Source: a bacterium (GTDB lineage Bacteria; JAJVIF01). From it: a stretch of DNA of 64,000 bases. Position numbers and translations under genes: made by a program. Positions 34,643 through 44,150 of the stretch are shown in pieces. The first letter of the stretch is position 1. Each line of letters opens with the position of its first letter. The stretch is from NCBI GenBank assembly GCA_022072165.1, contig JAJVIF010000001.1, forward strand, positions 1,816,575 through 1,880,574, given 5' to 3'. The notes below the pieces were generated by a model. That model worked only from the letters and a program-made list of their open reading frames with translations, was not told the origin of the DNA and ran no database searches.

Positions 34643-35536
34643 ATGACACGCACTGCCATCCTGCCCACCCTGTTACTGACTGTGACACTCGCAGGGTCCT
34701 CGCTGCTCGCGGGCTGCGACAACAGCGAAGAGACCCAGTCCGCCCTGGAGTTCCTGCGGGCCCAGGGGTTCACGACCCTCGCGACCGCCATTGACGCGGC
34801 CGATCTGGAAGGAGCCCTGGACGGCTCCAGCCTCCTCACAGTCTTTGCCCCGACCAACGCCGCCTTTGAAGCGCTGCCGCCGGGCACTCTCGACAGCCTG
34901 CTGGCGAATCCCACGGCCCTGCGGAGTGTGTTGCGCTATCACATCGTGGGTAGCAACCTGAACGCGACCCAGGTCCTGAGCAACAGTTCGCTGGTGACGC
35001 TGAACGGCGAACGGATTAACGTCAGCCAGGCGGGTGGCAACGCCTTCATCAATGCCTCCCGCATCAGCCAGACCAATGTCGCGGCGGACTTCGGGACCAT
35101 TCATGTCCTGAACCAGGTGCTGCTGCCTCCGGCGGGCGACATCGTGCAGACCGCAGCGGCAGACAGCCGTTTCGACACGCTCGTCACGGCCGTCACTGCC
35201 GCTGGCCTGGTCGACACCCTGAAGGGAGCCGGTCCCTTCACGGTCTTCGCGCCGACCGATGATGCCTTCGCGGCCCTGCCCGTGGGCACCCTCGATGGCC
35301 TCCTGGCCGATATCCCGGCTCTCACCGGCGTCCTGACCTACCACGTCGTGCCGTCCAGAGTTTTCTCCCATCAGCTCACTAACGGCCTGACCGCAGGGAC
35401 CGTTCAGGGCGCGAATGTCACCTTCGATCTCACCAGTGGCGTGAAAGTGAATGGTGTGAACATCGTGATCACCGACATCGTCTGCAGCAACGGCGTGATT
35501 CATGTGATCGATGCCGTGCTGCTCCCCCCGAGTTAG
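34643..35536 (+). CDS. lipoprotein with two fasciclin (FAS1) domains
   Basis: 297 aa from ATG 34643. Signal peptide with lipobox SLLAGC, then two FAS1 domains: SLLTVFAPTNAAFEALPPGT and LRYHIVGSNL in the first, [20 protein letters not shown] and LTYHVVPSRV in the second; both end in an IHVL/IHVID strand. About half the residues match the secreted paralog at 33540, so this is a tandem duplication in which one copy became membrane anchored. Likely an envelope adhesion or scaffold protein. A terminator follows. Confidence 0.9.
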   Translation: MTRTAILPTLLLTVTLAGSSLLAGCDNSEETQSALEFLRAQGFTTLATAIDAADLEGALDGSSLLTVFAPTNAAFEALPPGTLDSLLANPTALRSVLRYHIVGSNLNATQVLSNSSLVTLNGERINVSQAGGNAFINASRISQTNVAADFGTIHVLNQVLLPPAGDIVQTAAADSRFDTLVTAVTAAGLVDTLKGAGPFTVFAPTDDAFAALPVGTLDGLLADIPALTGVLTYHVVPSRVFSHQLTNGLTAGTVQGANVTFDLTSGVKVNGVNIVITDIVCSNGVIHVIDAVLLPPS

Positions 35537-35592
35537 CGCGGACTCAGACGCCAGTTTTGTCGACCATCAACATAGTGGCGTGACAGCACCGG

Positions 35593-35610
35593 GCCGGGGT
35601 CCTCCCCGGC
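35593..35610 (+). terminator. hairpin terminator after the FAS1 lipoprotein
   Basis: 7-bp stem GCCGGGG / CCCCGGC with a TCCT loop, followed by a pyrimidine-rich TCGTTCCATTCTT. Confidence 0.6.
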
Positions 35611-35776
35611 TCGTTCCATTCTTCCCGACTCCGTCAGTGACTTCGGTCAAATCAGCCTCGCGGACGCCCGTCGCCTGTGACCTGGCTCACCCCTGCGATG
35701 CTTCGGACTCCTCAGAATGCTGGATGAGGAGCGGCTTTGCGGGCTCCTGATGCAGCGACTCCAGAGGCGGCTCAAC

Positions 35777-36859
35777 ATGCAGGTCTTGTCCTACCAGGTG
35801 GTGACTCCATCCGCCCCGATGGTCTGGACACCTCGTGAGGAAACCCCGGGTCCCCGTGAGGTCCTGGTGGCCGTGGAAGGATGTGGGGTTTGCCACACTG
35901 ATCTGGGATTCTTCTATGACGGGGTCCCGACCCGGCACCCCTTTCCGTTGACGCTGGGCCATGAGGTGAGCGGTCGCGTCGTGGCGACCGGCCCTGGCGC
36001 GGAAGTCTGGCTGAATGAGGCGGTCATCGTGCCAGCCGTAATTCCCTGCGGGACCTGTCCGGCCTGTCGGGCAGGACGCGGCACGGTCTGCCCGCAGCAG
36101 GTCTTCCCCGGCAGCGACCTCCATGGCGGATTCGGGACCCATCTGCGCGTCCCGGCACATGGCCTTTGCCCGGTCCCTGATCTGAATGATCCCCTGACGA
36201 ATCCTGCCGGACTGACGTTGGCAGATCTCTCAGTCATAGCTGATGCTGTCTCCACGCCCTATCAGGCCATTGTCCGAAGCGAACTGCAGCCCGGCGACCT
36301 GGCGATCTTCATCGGCGCTGGTGGCATTGGAGGGTTCGGGGTCCAGTTGGCAGCTGCGATGGGCGCACATGTGATTGCCATCGATGTGAATGAGCGGCGG
36401 CTGTCGCTGATGGCGGAGCATGGCGCTACTCTGGGACTGCGGGCAGATGCACTCGACTTCAAGGCGTTGCGGCAGGCTGTCCAGCATCAGGCCTCACTGC
36501 TTGAGGTGCCGTCCTGGCGGACCGTCATCTTCGAAACCTCCGGGACCGCAAAGGGCCAGGAACTGGCATTCGGGCTCCTGGGACATGGCAGTACGTTGAT
36601 GGTGGTTGGGTTTACCAGCGACAAGGTGCAGGTGCGCCTCTCGAATCTCATGGCTTTTGATGCCCGGGCGATGGGGAACTGGGGCTGCCTTCCGGAGCAC
36701 TACCCCGCCGTGCTGCAGCTCGTCCTCTCCGGAGCCGTGCAACTCCGGCCGTTTGTGGAGCATCACCCGCTGAGCGCGATCAACGACATTTTTCCCGCCC
36801 TGCATGAACGACGCATTACCCGCCGCGTGATTCTTCAGCCTGCCGGAGGTACCGCATGA
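35777..36859 (+). CDS. had: 6-hydroxycyclohex-1-ene-1-carbonyl-CoA dehydrogenase
   Basis: 360 aa from ATG 35777 (an alternative start at 35717 would add 20 residues). Zinc-dependent medium-chain alcohol dehydrogenase: catalytic zinc site GCGVCHTDLGFF and GHEVSGRVVATG, structural zinc lobe CGTCPACRAGRGTVC, and Rossmann loop GAGGIGGFGVQLAAAMG. In anaerobic benzoyl-CoA degradation it oxidises the hydroxyl formed by Dch to the 6-oxo compound with NAD+. The specific substrate is inferred from its place directly before oah, dch and bcrCBAD. It overlaps oah by 4 bases and opens the operon. Confidence 0.88.
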   Translation: MQVLSYQVVTPSAPMVWTPREETPGPREVLVAVEGCGVCHTDLGFFYDGVPTRHPFPLTLGHEVSGRVVATGPGAEVWLNEAVIVPAVIPCGTCPACRAGRGTVCPQQVFPGSDLHGGFGTHLRVPAHGLCPVPDLNDPLTNPAGLTLADLSVIADAVSTPYQAIVRSELQPGDLAIFIGAGGIGGFGVQLAAAMGAHVIAIDVNERRLSLMAEHGATLGLRADALDFKALRQAVQHQASLLEVPSWRTVIFETSGTAKGQELAFGLLGHGSTLMVVGFTSDKVQVRLSNLMAFDARAMGNWGCLPEHYPAVLQLVLSGAVQLRPFVEHHPLSAINDIFPALHERRITRRVILQPAGGTA

Positions 36860-37995
36860 CTCTCAAAGATCACACGCTGGCAGCGTCGCCAGCGCAGTCG
36901 GGTGTGCTGTACGAAGAACGTCCGCTCACCACACTGGATGGAGCCTCCCATCCGGTGCTGCATACAGTGTGGATCACGCTGGACAACCCCAGCCAGCTCA
37001 ACAGCTACACCACCGATATGGTGAAGAGCGTTATTCTCGGGATGCGACGCGCCTCCGCCGACCGGGCCGCGGTAGCCGTCGTTTTTACGGGGACTGGCAC
37101 GCAGGCGTTTTGCACCGGGGGCAACACCAAGGAGTACGCGGAGTACTACGCCGGTCGCCCTGAGGAGTACCGCCAGTACATGCGGCTCTTCAACGACATG
37201 GTGAGCAGCATCCTGATGTGCGACAAGCCCGTCATTTGTCGTGTCAACGGGATGCGGCTGGCGGGAGGGCAGGAAATTGGGATGGCCTGTGATTTTTCGG
37301 TCGCCCAGGACCTGGCCCTCTTTGGGCAGGCGGGGCCGCGTCATGGTTCAGCCCCGGACGGCGGGTCCACCGACTTTCTTCCGCTCTTTGTCGGCATTGA
37401 GGCCGCAATGGAAAGCTGTACGCTCTGCGAGCCCTGGAGCGCCCACAAAGCCATGCAGCTGGGGTTACTGACCAACATCACCCCAGCCCTCCGTGTGGGC
37501 GACACCTGGCATCCCAATCCCCTGGTCATCACCGATCAACTGCTCGATGCCTATGGGCGTCCGGTCCTCGGTACCCCCAAGTCTGGCGAGGCCCGGGATG
37601 CCGGAAAGTCGCTTTTGCAGTCAGGAACCCTCGATCTGACCCTCCTCGATGAAGCCGTGGAGCAGCTCATCTGGAAGCTCGCCAACACGATGCCCGGCTG
37701 CCTGAGCAAAACGATCGAGAGTGTCAGAAAGCACAAGCTGGAGCACTGGGACCGCAACAAAGAAAGCAATCGCGCCTGGCTCGCGCTAAACATGATGACT
37801 GAAGGGCGCGCTGGTTTCCGGGCCTTCAATGAGGGCACCAAGGCCTGTCGGGAAGCTGACTTTCTCCTGATCCGTCAGCGCATCGCGGAAGGGGTAGGCT
37901 GGAACGATGCGCTGACCGCGGAAGCCCTGGCGAAGGTTCACGCTTCTGCCAATGGGCAGCTGCAGTCCTCCTGGAACGAGGCCAGCGGCCAATGA
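36856..37995 (+). CDS. oah: 6-oxocyclohex-1-ene-1-carbonyl-CoA hydrolase
   Basis: 379 aa, longer than an ordinary crotonase as expected for Oah. It hydrates and opens the ring of 6-oxocyclohexene-carbonyl-CoA to give 3-hydroxypimelyl-CoA. Crotonase-fold segments: DNPSQLNSYTTDMVKSVILG, TGTQAFCTGGNTKEYAEYYA (oxyanion-hole region, characteristic of Oah), NGMRLAGGQEIGMACDFSVA and GPRHGSAPDGGSTDFLPLFV. Stop and start overlaps of 4 bases on both sides tie it to had and dch. Confidence 0.93.
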   Translation: MTLKDHTLAASPAQSGVLYEERPLTTLDGASHPVLHTVWITLDNPSQLNSYTTDMVKSVILGMRRASADRAAVAVVFTGTGTQAFCTGGNTKEYAEYYAGRPEEYRQYMRLFNDMVSSILMCDKPVICRVNGMRLAGGQEIGMACDFSVAQDLALFGQAGPRHGSAPDGGSTDFLPLFVGIEAAMESCTLCEPWSAHKAMQLGLLTNITPALRVGDTWHPNPLVITDQLLDAYGRPVLGTPKSGEARDAGKSLLQSGTLDLTLLDEAVEQLIWKLANTMPGCLSKTIESVRKHKLEHWDRNKESNRAWLALNMMTEGRAGFRAFNEGTKACREADFLLIRQRIAEGVGWNDALTAEALAKVHASANGQLQSSWNEASGQ

Positions 37996-38774
37996 CCACC
38001 GCCGCCACCCTGGACCCGGTCCATCTCGACCTTCAGCACGAAGGCGCACTGGCCGTCGTGACGTTGTCAGGACCGCCCGGCAATGTCCTCGATCTTCCAA
38101 TGATGCAGGCGCTGTCGACCACCCTGACAGCACTGAGCGCCCAGCCTGCCCTGCGGGCCGTGGTCCTCACCGGCGCGGGGAAGCACTTTTCTTTTGGAGC
38201 CAGCGTACCGGAGCATCTGCCAGAGCGTGTCGGCACCATGCTGCCGAGTTTTCACCAGCTGATGCTGCAGGTGCTGAAGTTTCCGGTGCCGGTCATGGCC
38301 GCGATCCGGGGGGCCTGCCTGGGTGGTGGGCTGGAGCTGGCACTGGTTTGCCACCGGATCGTGGGAACTGCGGAGTGCCGACTGGGGCAGCCGGAAATCA
38401 CGCTCGGCGTCTTTGCACCGGTCGCATCCGTACTCCTCGCCTCCCGGATTGGACAGGCCCGGGCGGAGGATCTCTGTCTCACCGGCCGTGTCATTGAGGC
38501 GCCAACCGCCCTCGCCTGGGGACTGCTTGACGACGTCACCGATGATCCGGTCGCCGCCTCGATTGACTGGGCTGTCGCCCACTACCTCCCCCGCTCAGCG
38601 GTCGCTCTGCGTCATGCCATGCGGGCGCTCCGCTGGCAGCTGATTCAGCAGATGCAGCAGCTCTTGCCGCTGCTGGAACATGCCTACCTCAACGAACTCA
38701 TGGCCACGGCTGATGCCACCGAGGGGTTGCAGGCGTTTCTGGAAAAGCGATCCCCACTCTGGAGGCATGAATGA
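37992..38774 (+). CDS. dch: cyclohexa-1,5-diene-1-carbonyl-CoA hydratase
   Basis: 260 aa crotonase-family enzyme. It adds water to the dienoyl-CoA made by benzoyl-CoA reductase. Segments: GPPGNVLDLPMMQALSTTL, TGAGKHFSFGASVPEHLPER (oxyanion hole), AAIRGACLGGGLELALVCHR and LGQPEITLGVFAPVASVLL. Assignment to Dch rather than a generic hydratase rests on the SFGASVPEH pattern and on its position between oah and bcrC. Overlaps both neighbours by 4 bases. Confidence 0.9.
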   Translation: MTTAATLDPVHLDLQHEGALAVVTLSGPPGNVLDLPMMQALSTTLTALSAQPALRAVVLTGAGKHFSFGASVPEHLPERVGTMLPSFHQLMLQVLKFPVPVMAAIRGACLGGGLELALVCHRIVGTAECRLGQPEITLGVFAPVASVLLASRIGQARAEDLCLTGRVIEAPTALAWGLLDDVTDDPVAASIDWAVAHYLPRSAVALRHAMRALRWQLIQQMQQLLPLLEHAYLNELMATADATEGLQAFLEKRSPLWRHE

Positions 38775-39958
38775 GTACTGCAGCCCCCCCGCTGTCGGCC
38801 CGACAGCAGTTTTTGCGACGAGCCGAGGACTGTTACCGCGATTACTCCCTGCAGAGCGTGCAGGACTGGAAGGCGGCAACCGGAGGCCTCGCCATCGGCT
38901 ACATGCCGATCTACATCCCGCGGGAGTTACTGCATTCCCAGGGTGTCCTGCCCGTGGGACTCATGGGGGGGGGCGATGACCTGGAGATCATCCGTGGGGA
39001 TGCCTACTACCAGTCTTACATCTGCCACATTCCCCGCAGCACGATTGAACTGGGGCTCAATGGCTCGCTGGATCCCCTGGATGGCATGCTCTTCCCCGCG
39101 ATCTGCGATGTGATCCGCAATCTCTCGGGGATGTGGAAGCTCCTCTTCCCCGACAAGTTTGCGATGTACCTCGATGTCCCGCAGGATTTTCACAGGCTAC
39201 GCGGTGGTCGGTTCTGGCGCCAGGAACTGGAGCAGTTGGCGTCGCAACTGACCGCCTGTGGCGCTCGCCCCTATGACCCGGATGCCCTGCGGGAAAGCCT
39301 CGCGCTCTACAACACCAATCGCCGACTGGTGCAAGCTCTCTACGACCTGCGTATCAGGGAGCCATGGCGAGTGCCTACCAGCGAGTTGTATCCACTGCTG
39401 CGCGCAGGCATGGTCCTGCCAGTTGAAACTTTTACCTCGTGGCTTGAAGAGTTTTATCAGCTTCTGCTGGCCGATGACACCTGCCGTCCGATGGATCAGG
39501 CACGGGTGCTGCTCACGGGATCCTTCTGCGAGCAGCCACCCCTGGGGCTCATCCGGACTCTCGAGAGGGCGGGGTGCTACATCGTGGATGACGACTTCGC
39601 GATCATCCATCGCTGGCTGCAGCATGACATCCCCCTGGAGGGAGATCCGCTGGAGAATCTGGCGAATGCGTTTCTCGAGGATGCGATGGCCAGTCCGACA
39701 CGCTACATCGACGAAGCGGTGAAGGGTGCCGAATTGGTGCAGCGGGTCCAGGCGAGTCGTGCGGAGGGGGTCCTCTTCTGTGCGCCCAGCTTTTGTGATC
39801 CGGCTCTGCTTGATCAGCCAATGACAGTCGCCGCGATTGAAGCAGCCGGCATCCCCTGGACCGCGTTTAAGTACAGCGAAAACACCGGGCAGTTTCAGGT
39901 GATCCGGGAGCAGGCCGGCACCTTTGCTGATGCCCTCAAACTCTGGAGCGGACACTGA
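38771..39958 (+). CDS. bcrC: benzoyl-CoA reductase gamma subunit (BcrC/BzdN)
   Basis: 395 aa, of the HgdB/2-hydroxyglutaryl-CoA dehydratase family. With BcrB it forms the substrate-reducing half of class I benzoyl-CoA reductase and holds Fe-S clusters. Family traits: IGYMPIYIPRELLHSQGVLP near the N-terminus, DAYYQSYICHIPRSTIE and LFPAICDVIRNLSGM (cysteine ligands), then SFCEQPPLGLIRTLERAGCY and LFCAPSFCDPALLDQPMTVA. Length and gene order match bcrCBAD of Thauera and bzdNOPQ of Azoarcus. It overlaps dch by 4 bases. Confidence 0.9.
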   Translation: MSTAAPPLSARQQFLRRAEDCYRDYSLQSVQDWKAATGGLAIGYMPIYIPRELLHSQGVLPVGLMGGGDDLEIIRGDAYYQSYICHIPRSTIELGLNGSLDPLDGMLFPAICDVIRNLSGMWKLLFPDKFAMYLDVPQDFHRLRGGRFWRQELEQLASQLTACGARPYDPDALRESLALYNTNRRLVQALYDLRIREPWRVPTSELYPLLRAGMVLPVETFTSWLEEFYQLLLADDTCRPMDQARVLLTGSFCEQPPLGLIRTLERAGCYIVDDDFAIIHRWLQHDIPLEGDPLENLANAFLEDAMASPTRYIDEAVKGAELVQRVQASRAEGVLFCAPSFCDPALLDQPMTVAAIEAAGIPWTAFKYSENTGQFQVIREQAGTFADALKLWSGH

Positions 39959-39962
39959 CACC

Positions 39963-41246
39963 ATGAGCACTTCCCCACCCGTCGTGCAGAAGGACTCCAG
40001 CCAGATTCGCCAGAAGGAGATGATTGCGGCGCACTTCCATCGTCTGGCGCTCTCCCCGGAGACCGGCGAGAACAACGTGTACACCTTCGTCCCCGGCAAT
40101 CTGACCGAGCTCATCCGGGCCTTTGATCTGCTGCCGGTCCTGCCGGAAATCAATGCGCTGCAGTCAGGGATGCGGGGGAAGAGTCGCGAGTACATCGCGC
40201 TGGCGGAAAAAGCTGGCCACTCCGAAGATGTCTGCACCTATGTGAAGTGCGATCTGGGCATGATGAAGTCCGGCAACATCGGGCCCACCGGCGAGCGGCT
40301 GCCCGACCCCGACCTCCTGCTGCTCTCCTACACCGGCTGCTTCACTTTCCTCAAGTGGTTCGAGATTCTGCAGCAGGAATACAAAGCCCCCGTGGTGATG
40401 CTCCATGTCCCCTATCAGGGCGATGGAACCATCACCCCTCACATGCGGGACTATGTGGTGGAGCAGCTCCGGGACAAAGTGATTCCTGCCCTCGAAGAGA
40501 TCTCAGGGCAAGCCTATGATGAAGCCAAACTGAAAGGCCTCCTCGCCAGGTCCCGCCAGGCGGAGGACGATCTGGTCTGGGTCCTCCAGTCCGCCCGCCA
40601 TCGCCCCTCGCCCATCGATGCCTACTTTGGGGCGGTCTACTACGTCGGCCCCATCTTCAGTGCCTTTCGGGGTACTGAAGAAGCGGTCGGCTATTACCGT
40701 GCCCTGCGGGAAGAAGTCGAAGAGCGCATGGCTGCCGGTCTGGGACCGGTGACACCGGAAGGACAGCTGGCGGAAGAGCGTTATCGGGTGGTAGTGGAGG
40801 GTCCGCCAAACTGGACCAGCTTCCGTGAGTTCTGGCAGATGTTCGTCGATGAAGGTGCGGTGGTGGTCGCCTCCACCTACACCAAAGTCGGTGGCACCTA
40901 TGACTTTGGTTTCCGCCACGATCCGGAGCACCCGCTGGAGACCCTCGCTGATTACTGTCTGGGGTGCTACACGAATCTCAACTTTCCCAGTCGCATCGAC
41001 ATGCTCTGCCGGTACATCGAGGAATACCAGGCCGATGGATTTCTCATTAACTCCGTGAAGAGCTGTAACTCCTTCAGCGCGGGACAGTTACTCATTCTGC
41101 GGGAGGTGGAGCGACGCACCGGCCGGCCCGGCGGCTTCATTGAAAGTGACCTGGTCGACCCCCGGTACTTCTCTCCCGCCAATATCAAGAACCGGCTGGA
41201 GTCGTACTTCCAGATGCTGGACCAAAAGCGGAGCGGAGGTCACTGA
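39963..41246 (+). CDS. bcrB: benzoyl-CoA reductase beta subunit (BcrB/BzdO)
   Basis: 427 aa from ATG 39963; the frame opens upstream inside bcrC but this start follows the bcrC stop directly. HgdB-family: EDVCTYVKCDLGMMKSGNIG, LLLLSYTGCFTFLKWFEILQ, and LINSVKSCNSFSAGQLLILR contribute the cysteines expected for the catalytic half. VKVGGTYDFGFRHDPE-type and RPGGFIESDLVDPRYFSPAN segments match BcrB. It pairs with BcrC; the two receive electrons from BcrA-BcrD. Its stop overlaps the bcrA start by one base (TGATG). Confidence 0.92.
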   Translation: MSTSPPVVQKDSSQIRQKEMIAAHFHRLALSPETGENNVYTFVPGNLTELIRAFDLLPVLPEINALQSGMRGKSREYIALAEKAGHSEDVCTYVKCDLGMMKSGNIGPTGERLPDPDLLLLSYTGCFTFLKWFEILQQEYKAPVVMLHVPYQGDGTITPHMRDYVVEQLRDKVIPALEEISGQAYDEAKLKGLLARSRQAEDDLVWVLQSARHRPSPIDAYFGAVYYVGPIFSAFRGTEEAVGYYRALREEVEERMAAGLGPVTPEGQLAEERYRVVVEGPPNWTSFREFWQMFVDEGAVVVASTYTKVGGTYDFGFRHDPEHPLETLADYCLGCYTNLNFPSRIDMLCRYIEEYQADGFLINSVKSCNSFSAGQLLILREVERRTGRPGGFIESDLVDPRYFSPANIKNRLESYFQMLDQKRSGGH

Positions 41247-42520
41247 TGGACTACTGTGTCGGCATTGACCTCGGCTCCACGACGACAAAAGCGGTCGTGA
41301 TAGCTGATACCGGGGCGATCCTCGGACGGGGGATCACCAACAGTCGCTCCAGCTATGACGCGGCGTGTCAGGTCGCACTCACTGAAGCACTGATCAACAC
41401 CCGCTTCGGTCTGATCAAAGAGGGTCTGCCACCCTCAGCCCTTGCCGAACTCGACACCTTCGAATTGGCGTTTCGCCAGGCGCAGTATCGACAGCAGCTC
41501 GACCTGCTCCGAACCACGCTTCATCAGGTCTGTACCGACCTGCAACTGGATGCCGTCTACCACGGCGCTATCGACTCCATCCTGGAGCAAATGGAAGCCG
41601 AAGCCCCTGCCCTCTATGCCCCCGGAGCCAGCCGCAAGAGCGACTTCTTCCGGGACCTCGGAGGAAGCCGATATCTGCAGCTCGCTGAGCGCATCGCACG
41701 GCAGACGCAGCTCCCCTACGACCTGCTCGTTGGGCTCTTCGACAAAGCAATTCTGCTGGTCGAGAACACGGTGGATGCCGCGGCGGAGTTTGGGCCGCTG
41801 TCGGCGATGGCACTCTCTTTGGTTCCGGACGCCTCAGAGGCATTGCGACGGGAAGTCGACCGGGTCGCGGCGCTGGAGCTCGTCCAGGAGGCGAGTGTCG
41901 GGACAGGCTATGGCCGGCAAAAGCTCCCGTTCCCGGAAAAGCAGATTCGTTCTGAGATTCTGTGTCACGGTCTCGGGGCACATGCCATGTTTCCCGGCAC
42001 CCGGACGGTCCTCGACATCGGCGGACAGGACACCAAAGCCATCCAGGTCGATGAGGCGGGCATCGTCACCAGCTTTCAGATGAACGACCGCTGTGCCGCA
42101 GGCTGCGGACGCTATCTCGGTTACATCGCCGATGAGATGAACCTGGGCCTGCATGAGCTTGGCCCGATCGCCGAGGCTTCGCGCAGGCCTGTCCGGATCA
42201 ACTCCACCTGCACGGTGTTCGCGGGGGCGGAATTGCGTGAGCGGCTCTCCCTGGGTGAGGAGCGCGAGGACATCCTCGCCGGATTGCATCGCGCCATCAT
42301 CCTGCGAGCACTCTCACTCCTTGCCCGGTCCGGCGGAGTCGAGGATGAGTTCACTTTTACCGGTGGAGTCGCCCGCAATCCTGCCGCCGTGAAAGCCCTT
42401 CGCCAGTTGATCGAGGACAACTACGGGTCCCGGCAGATGAACATCTCGCCGGACTCCATCTACACCGGAGCGCTGGGGGCAGCCCTGTTCGCGCTTCGCA
42501 GCACCGCGCAGGCGGCCTGA
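41246..42520 (+). CDS. bcrA: benzoyl-CoA reductase alpha subunit (BcrA/BzdP), ATP-dependent
   Basis: 424 aa. ASKHA-type ATPase of the HgdC family that drives electrons to the catalytic half with ATP. Phosphate loop YCVGIDLGSTTTKAVVIADT at the N-terminus, second phosphate motif VLDIGGQDTKAIQVDE near residue 260, then NDRCAAGCGRYLGYIADEMN and NSTCTVFAGAELRERLSLGE, which bear the cysteines for the [4Fe-4S] cluster shared with BcrD. A middle insertion of about 170 residues (residues 60-230) separates it from the smaller BcrD and is typical of BcrA. Confidence 0.93.
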   Translation: MDYCVGIDLGSTTTKAVVIADTGAILGRGITNSRSSYDAACQVALTEALINTRFGLIKEGLPPSALAELDTFELAFRQAQYRQQLDLLRTTLHQVCTDLQLDAVYHGAIDSILEQMEAEAPALYAPGASRKSDFFRDLGGSRYLQLAERIARQTQLPYDLLVGLFDKAILLVENTVDAAAEFGPLSAMALSLVPDASEALRREVDRVAALELVQEASVGTGYGRQKLPFPEKQIRSEILCHGLGAHAMFPGTRTVLDIGGQDTKAIQVDEAGIVTSFQMNDRCAAGCGRYLGYIADEMNLGLHELGPIAEASRRPVRINSTCTVFAGAELRERLSLGEEREDILAGLHRAIILRALSLLARSGGVEDEFTFTGGVARNPAAVKALRQLIEDNYGSRQMNISPDSIYTGALGAALFALRSTAQAA

Positions 42521-42540
42521 CAACAGGGGGCATTCCGCAC

Positions 42541-43398
42541 ATGACTCTGAGCGAACAGCCGGTGATCAGCGTCGGCTTCGATGTGGGGACTTCGACTGTC
42601 AAACTCGCAGTCATCCGTGAAACGGGTCCGGGTGAAATCACCCTGCTGCATCAGGCGACCGAGCGCACTCGACGTCGCAATCCATCGGAGGTCGCCGCCG
42701 GACTCTTCGATGTCGGACTCGAGAGCCTGGGCCTGAAAGCTGCAGATCTGGCGTATGTCGCGACCACGGGTGAAGGCGAAGTCGTGGAGTTCCGCACCGG
42801 GCATTTTTATGGCATGACCACCCACGCCCGCGGCGGGCTCTTCCTCGAACCGGAAGCCTGCGCCATCATCGATATCGGCGCACTCCATACCCGGGCAGTG
42901 CTGATGGACTCGCAGGCGAAAGTCCTGGGGTATCGCATGACCAGCCAGTGCGCCTCCGGGAGTGGCCAGTTCCTGGAAAACATCAGCCGGTACCTCGGTG
43001 TCACCATTGATGAGATCGGTCCCCTCTCATTGACAGCCGACAAGCCCGAAGTCTCCAGTTCGATTTGTGCCGTCCTGGCGGAGACTGATGTGATCAACCT
43101 GGTCTCACAGGGCATCAGCATTCCTAGCATCCTCAAGGGGATTCACTTGTCAATGGCCCAGCGTTACGTCCGGCTCCTGACCAGCGCCCGGGCACAGGGT
43201 GTCGTGCTGGTCACCGGTGGACTCGCCTACGATGTCGGGCTCATGGCCACCTTGCGGGAAGCGGCCGCCGAGCAGCAGGCACCGCTGGAGTTCCGGACTC
43301 ACCCGCAATCCATCCTGGCGGGCGCGATCGGGGCTGCGATCTGGGGTGCCTACCGGGCCCGCAAACTCGCACTGGAACCAACCGGAGTCGCGGCATGA
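42541..43398 (+). CDS. bcrD: benzoyl-CoA reductase delta subunit (BcrD/BzdQ), ATP-dependent
   Basis: 285 aa. Second ASKHA subunit; with BcrA it makes the ATPase/electron-activating half. Phosphate loop SVGFDVGTSTVKLAVIRETG, then IIDIGALHTRAVLMDSQAKV, and cluster cysteines in MTSQCASGSGQFLENISRYL and SSSICAVLAETDVINLVSQG. C-terminal LVTGGLAYDVGLMATLREAA completes the adenosine site. All four subunits of a class I (ATP-dependent, O2-sensitive) enzyme are thus present. No ferredoxin gene adjoins. Overlaps the SDR gene by 4 bases. Confidence 0.93.
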   Translation: MTLSEQPVISVGFDVGTSTVKLAVIRETGPGEITLLHQATERTRRRNPSEVAAGLFDVGLESLGLKAADLAYVATTGEGEVVEFRTGHFYGMTTHARGGLFLEPEACAIIDIGALHTRAVLMDSQAKVLGYRMTSQCASGSGQFLENISRYLGVTIDEIGPLSLTADKPEVSSSICAVLAETDVINLVSQGISIPSILKGIHLSMAQRYVRLLTSARAQGVVLVTGGLAYDVGLMATLREAAAEQQAPLEFRTHPQSILAGAIGAAIWGAYRARKLALEPTGVAA

Positions 43399-44129
43399 AA
43401 ACTGACGCCGCCCCCTGGACCTTCGCCGGTCAACGGATGTTGGTGATCGGCGGCGGCGGAGGCATTGGGCAGACCATTTGTGCCGGCCTGCTGGCGGCGG
43501 GAGCCGAGGTCTGGTGTCTGGATCATCCTGCCGTATCCGTGCCTGCGGGCACGCAGCCACTCCCCTGTGATCTGGCCGATCCTGCAGCGATTCACGCGGC
43601 GTTGGGCACGCTTGCCGCTTCCACCGCGCACCTCGATGGACTGATCCACGCGGCAGGGATCACCCGCGATGGCGTCCTCTGGAAGCTGACACCCGATGAC
43701 TGGTCCAGCGTGATGCGCGTAAATCTCGACTCCGCCTACCACGCCCTGCACGCCGCGCTGCCGCTCCTGCGTCTGAGCCCACAGGGACGGGTAGTCCTAA
43801 TCACCTCCATCAATGGGGAGCGGGGCAAGCGCGGACAATCGAACTACGCCGCCAGCAAAGCGGGACTCATCGGCCTGGCGCGGTCGCTGGCACGCGAGGT
43901 CGGTCCGCTGGGAATCCGGGTGAACTGTGTCGCCCCGGGGTTCATCAAGACTCCACTCACGGCTTCCCTGCCGGAAGCAGTCCGCGACGCGGCCATTGCG
44001 GAGACCGCCCTGGGCCGACTCGGCGAGCCCGCCGATGTCGCTCATGCGGTTCTCTTTCTCCTTTCTGCATACAGCCGCCACATTACGGGGCAGGTGCTCC
44101 GGGTCGATGGCGGACAGCTGATGGCGTGA
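43395..44129 (+). CDS. short-chain dehydrogenase/reductase
   Basis: 244 aa classical SDR. Cofactor loop VIGGGGGIGQTICAGLLAAG, the NNAG equivalent HAAGITRDGVLWKL, catalytic Ser in LITSINGERGKRGQS and YAASK. C-terminal GQVLRVDGGQLMA. It is fused to the benzoyl-CoA operon by a 4-base overlap with bcrD, so it probably acts on a CoA intermediate downstream, perhaps as a 3-hydroxyacyl-CoA dehydrogenase of the pimelyl-CoA branch; the exact substrate is inference. FabG-like sequence alone does not decide. Confidence 0.8.
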   Translation: MKTDAAPWTFAGQRMLVIGGGGGIGQTICAGLLAAGAEVWCLDHPAVSVPAGTQPLPCDLADPAAIHAALGTLAASTAHLDGLIHAAGITRDGVLWKLTPDDWSSVMRVNLDSAYHALHAALPLLRLSPQGRVVLITSINGERGKRGQSNYAASKAGLIGLARSLAREVGPLGIRVNCVAPGFIKTPLTASLPEAVRDAAIAETALGRLGEPADVAHAVLFLLSAYSRHITGQVLRVDGGQLMA

Positions 44130-44150
44130 CCCCGCCAGAAGGATCGCCCC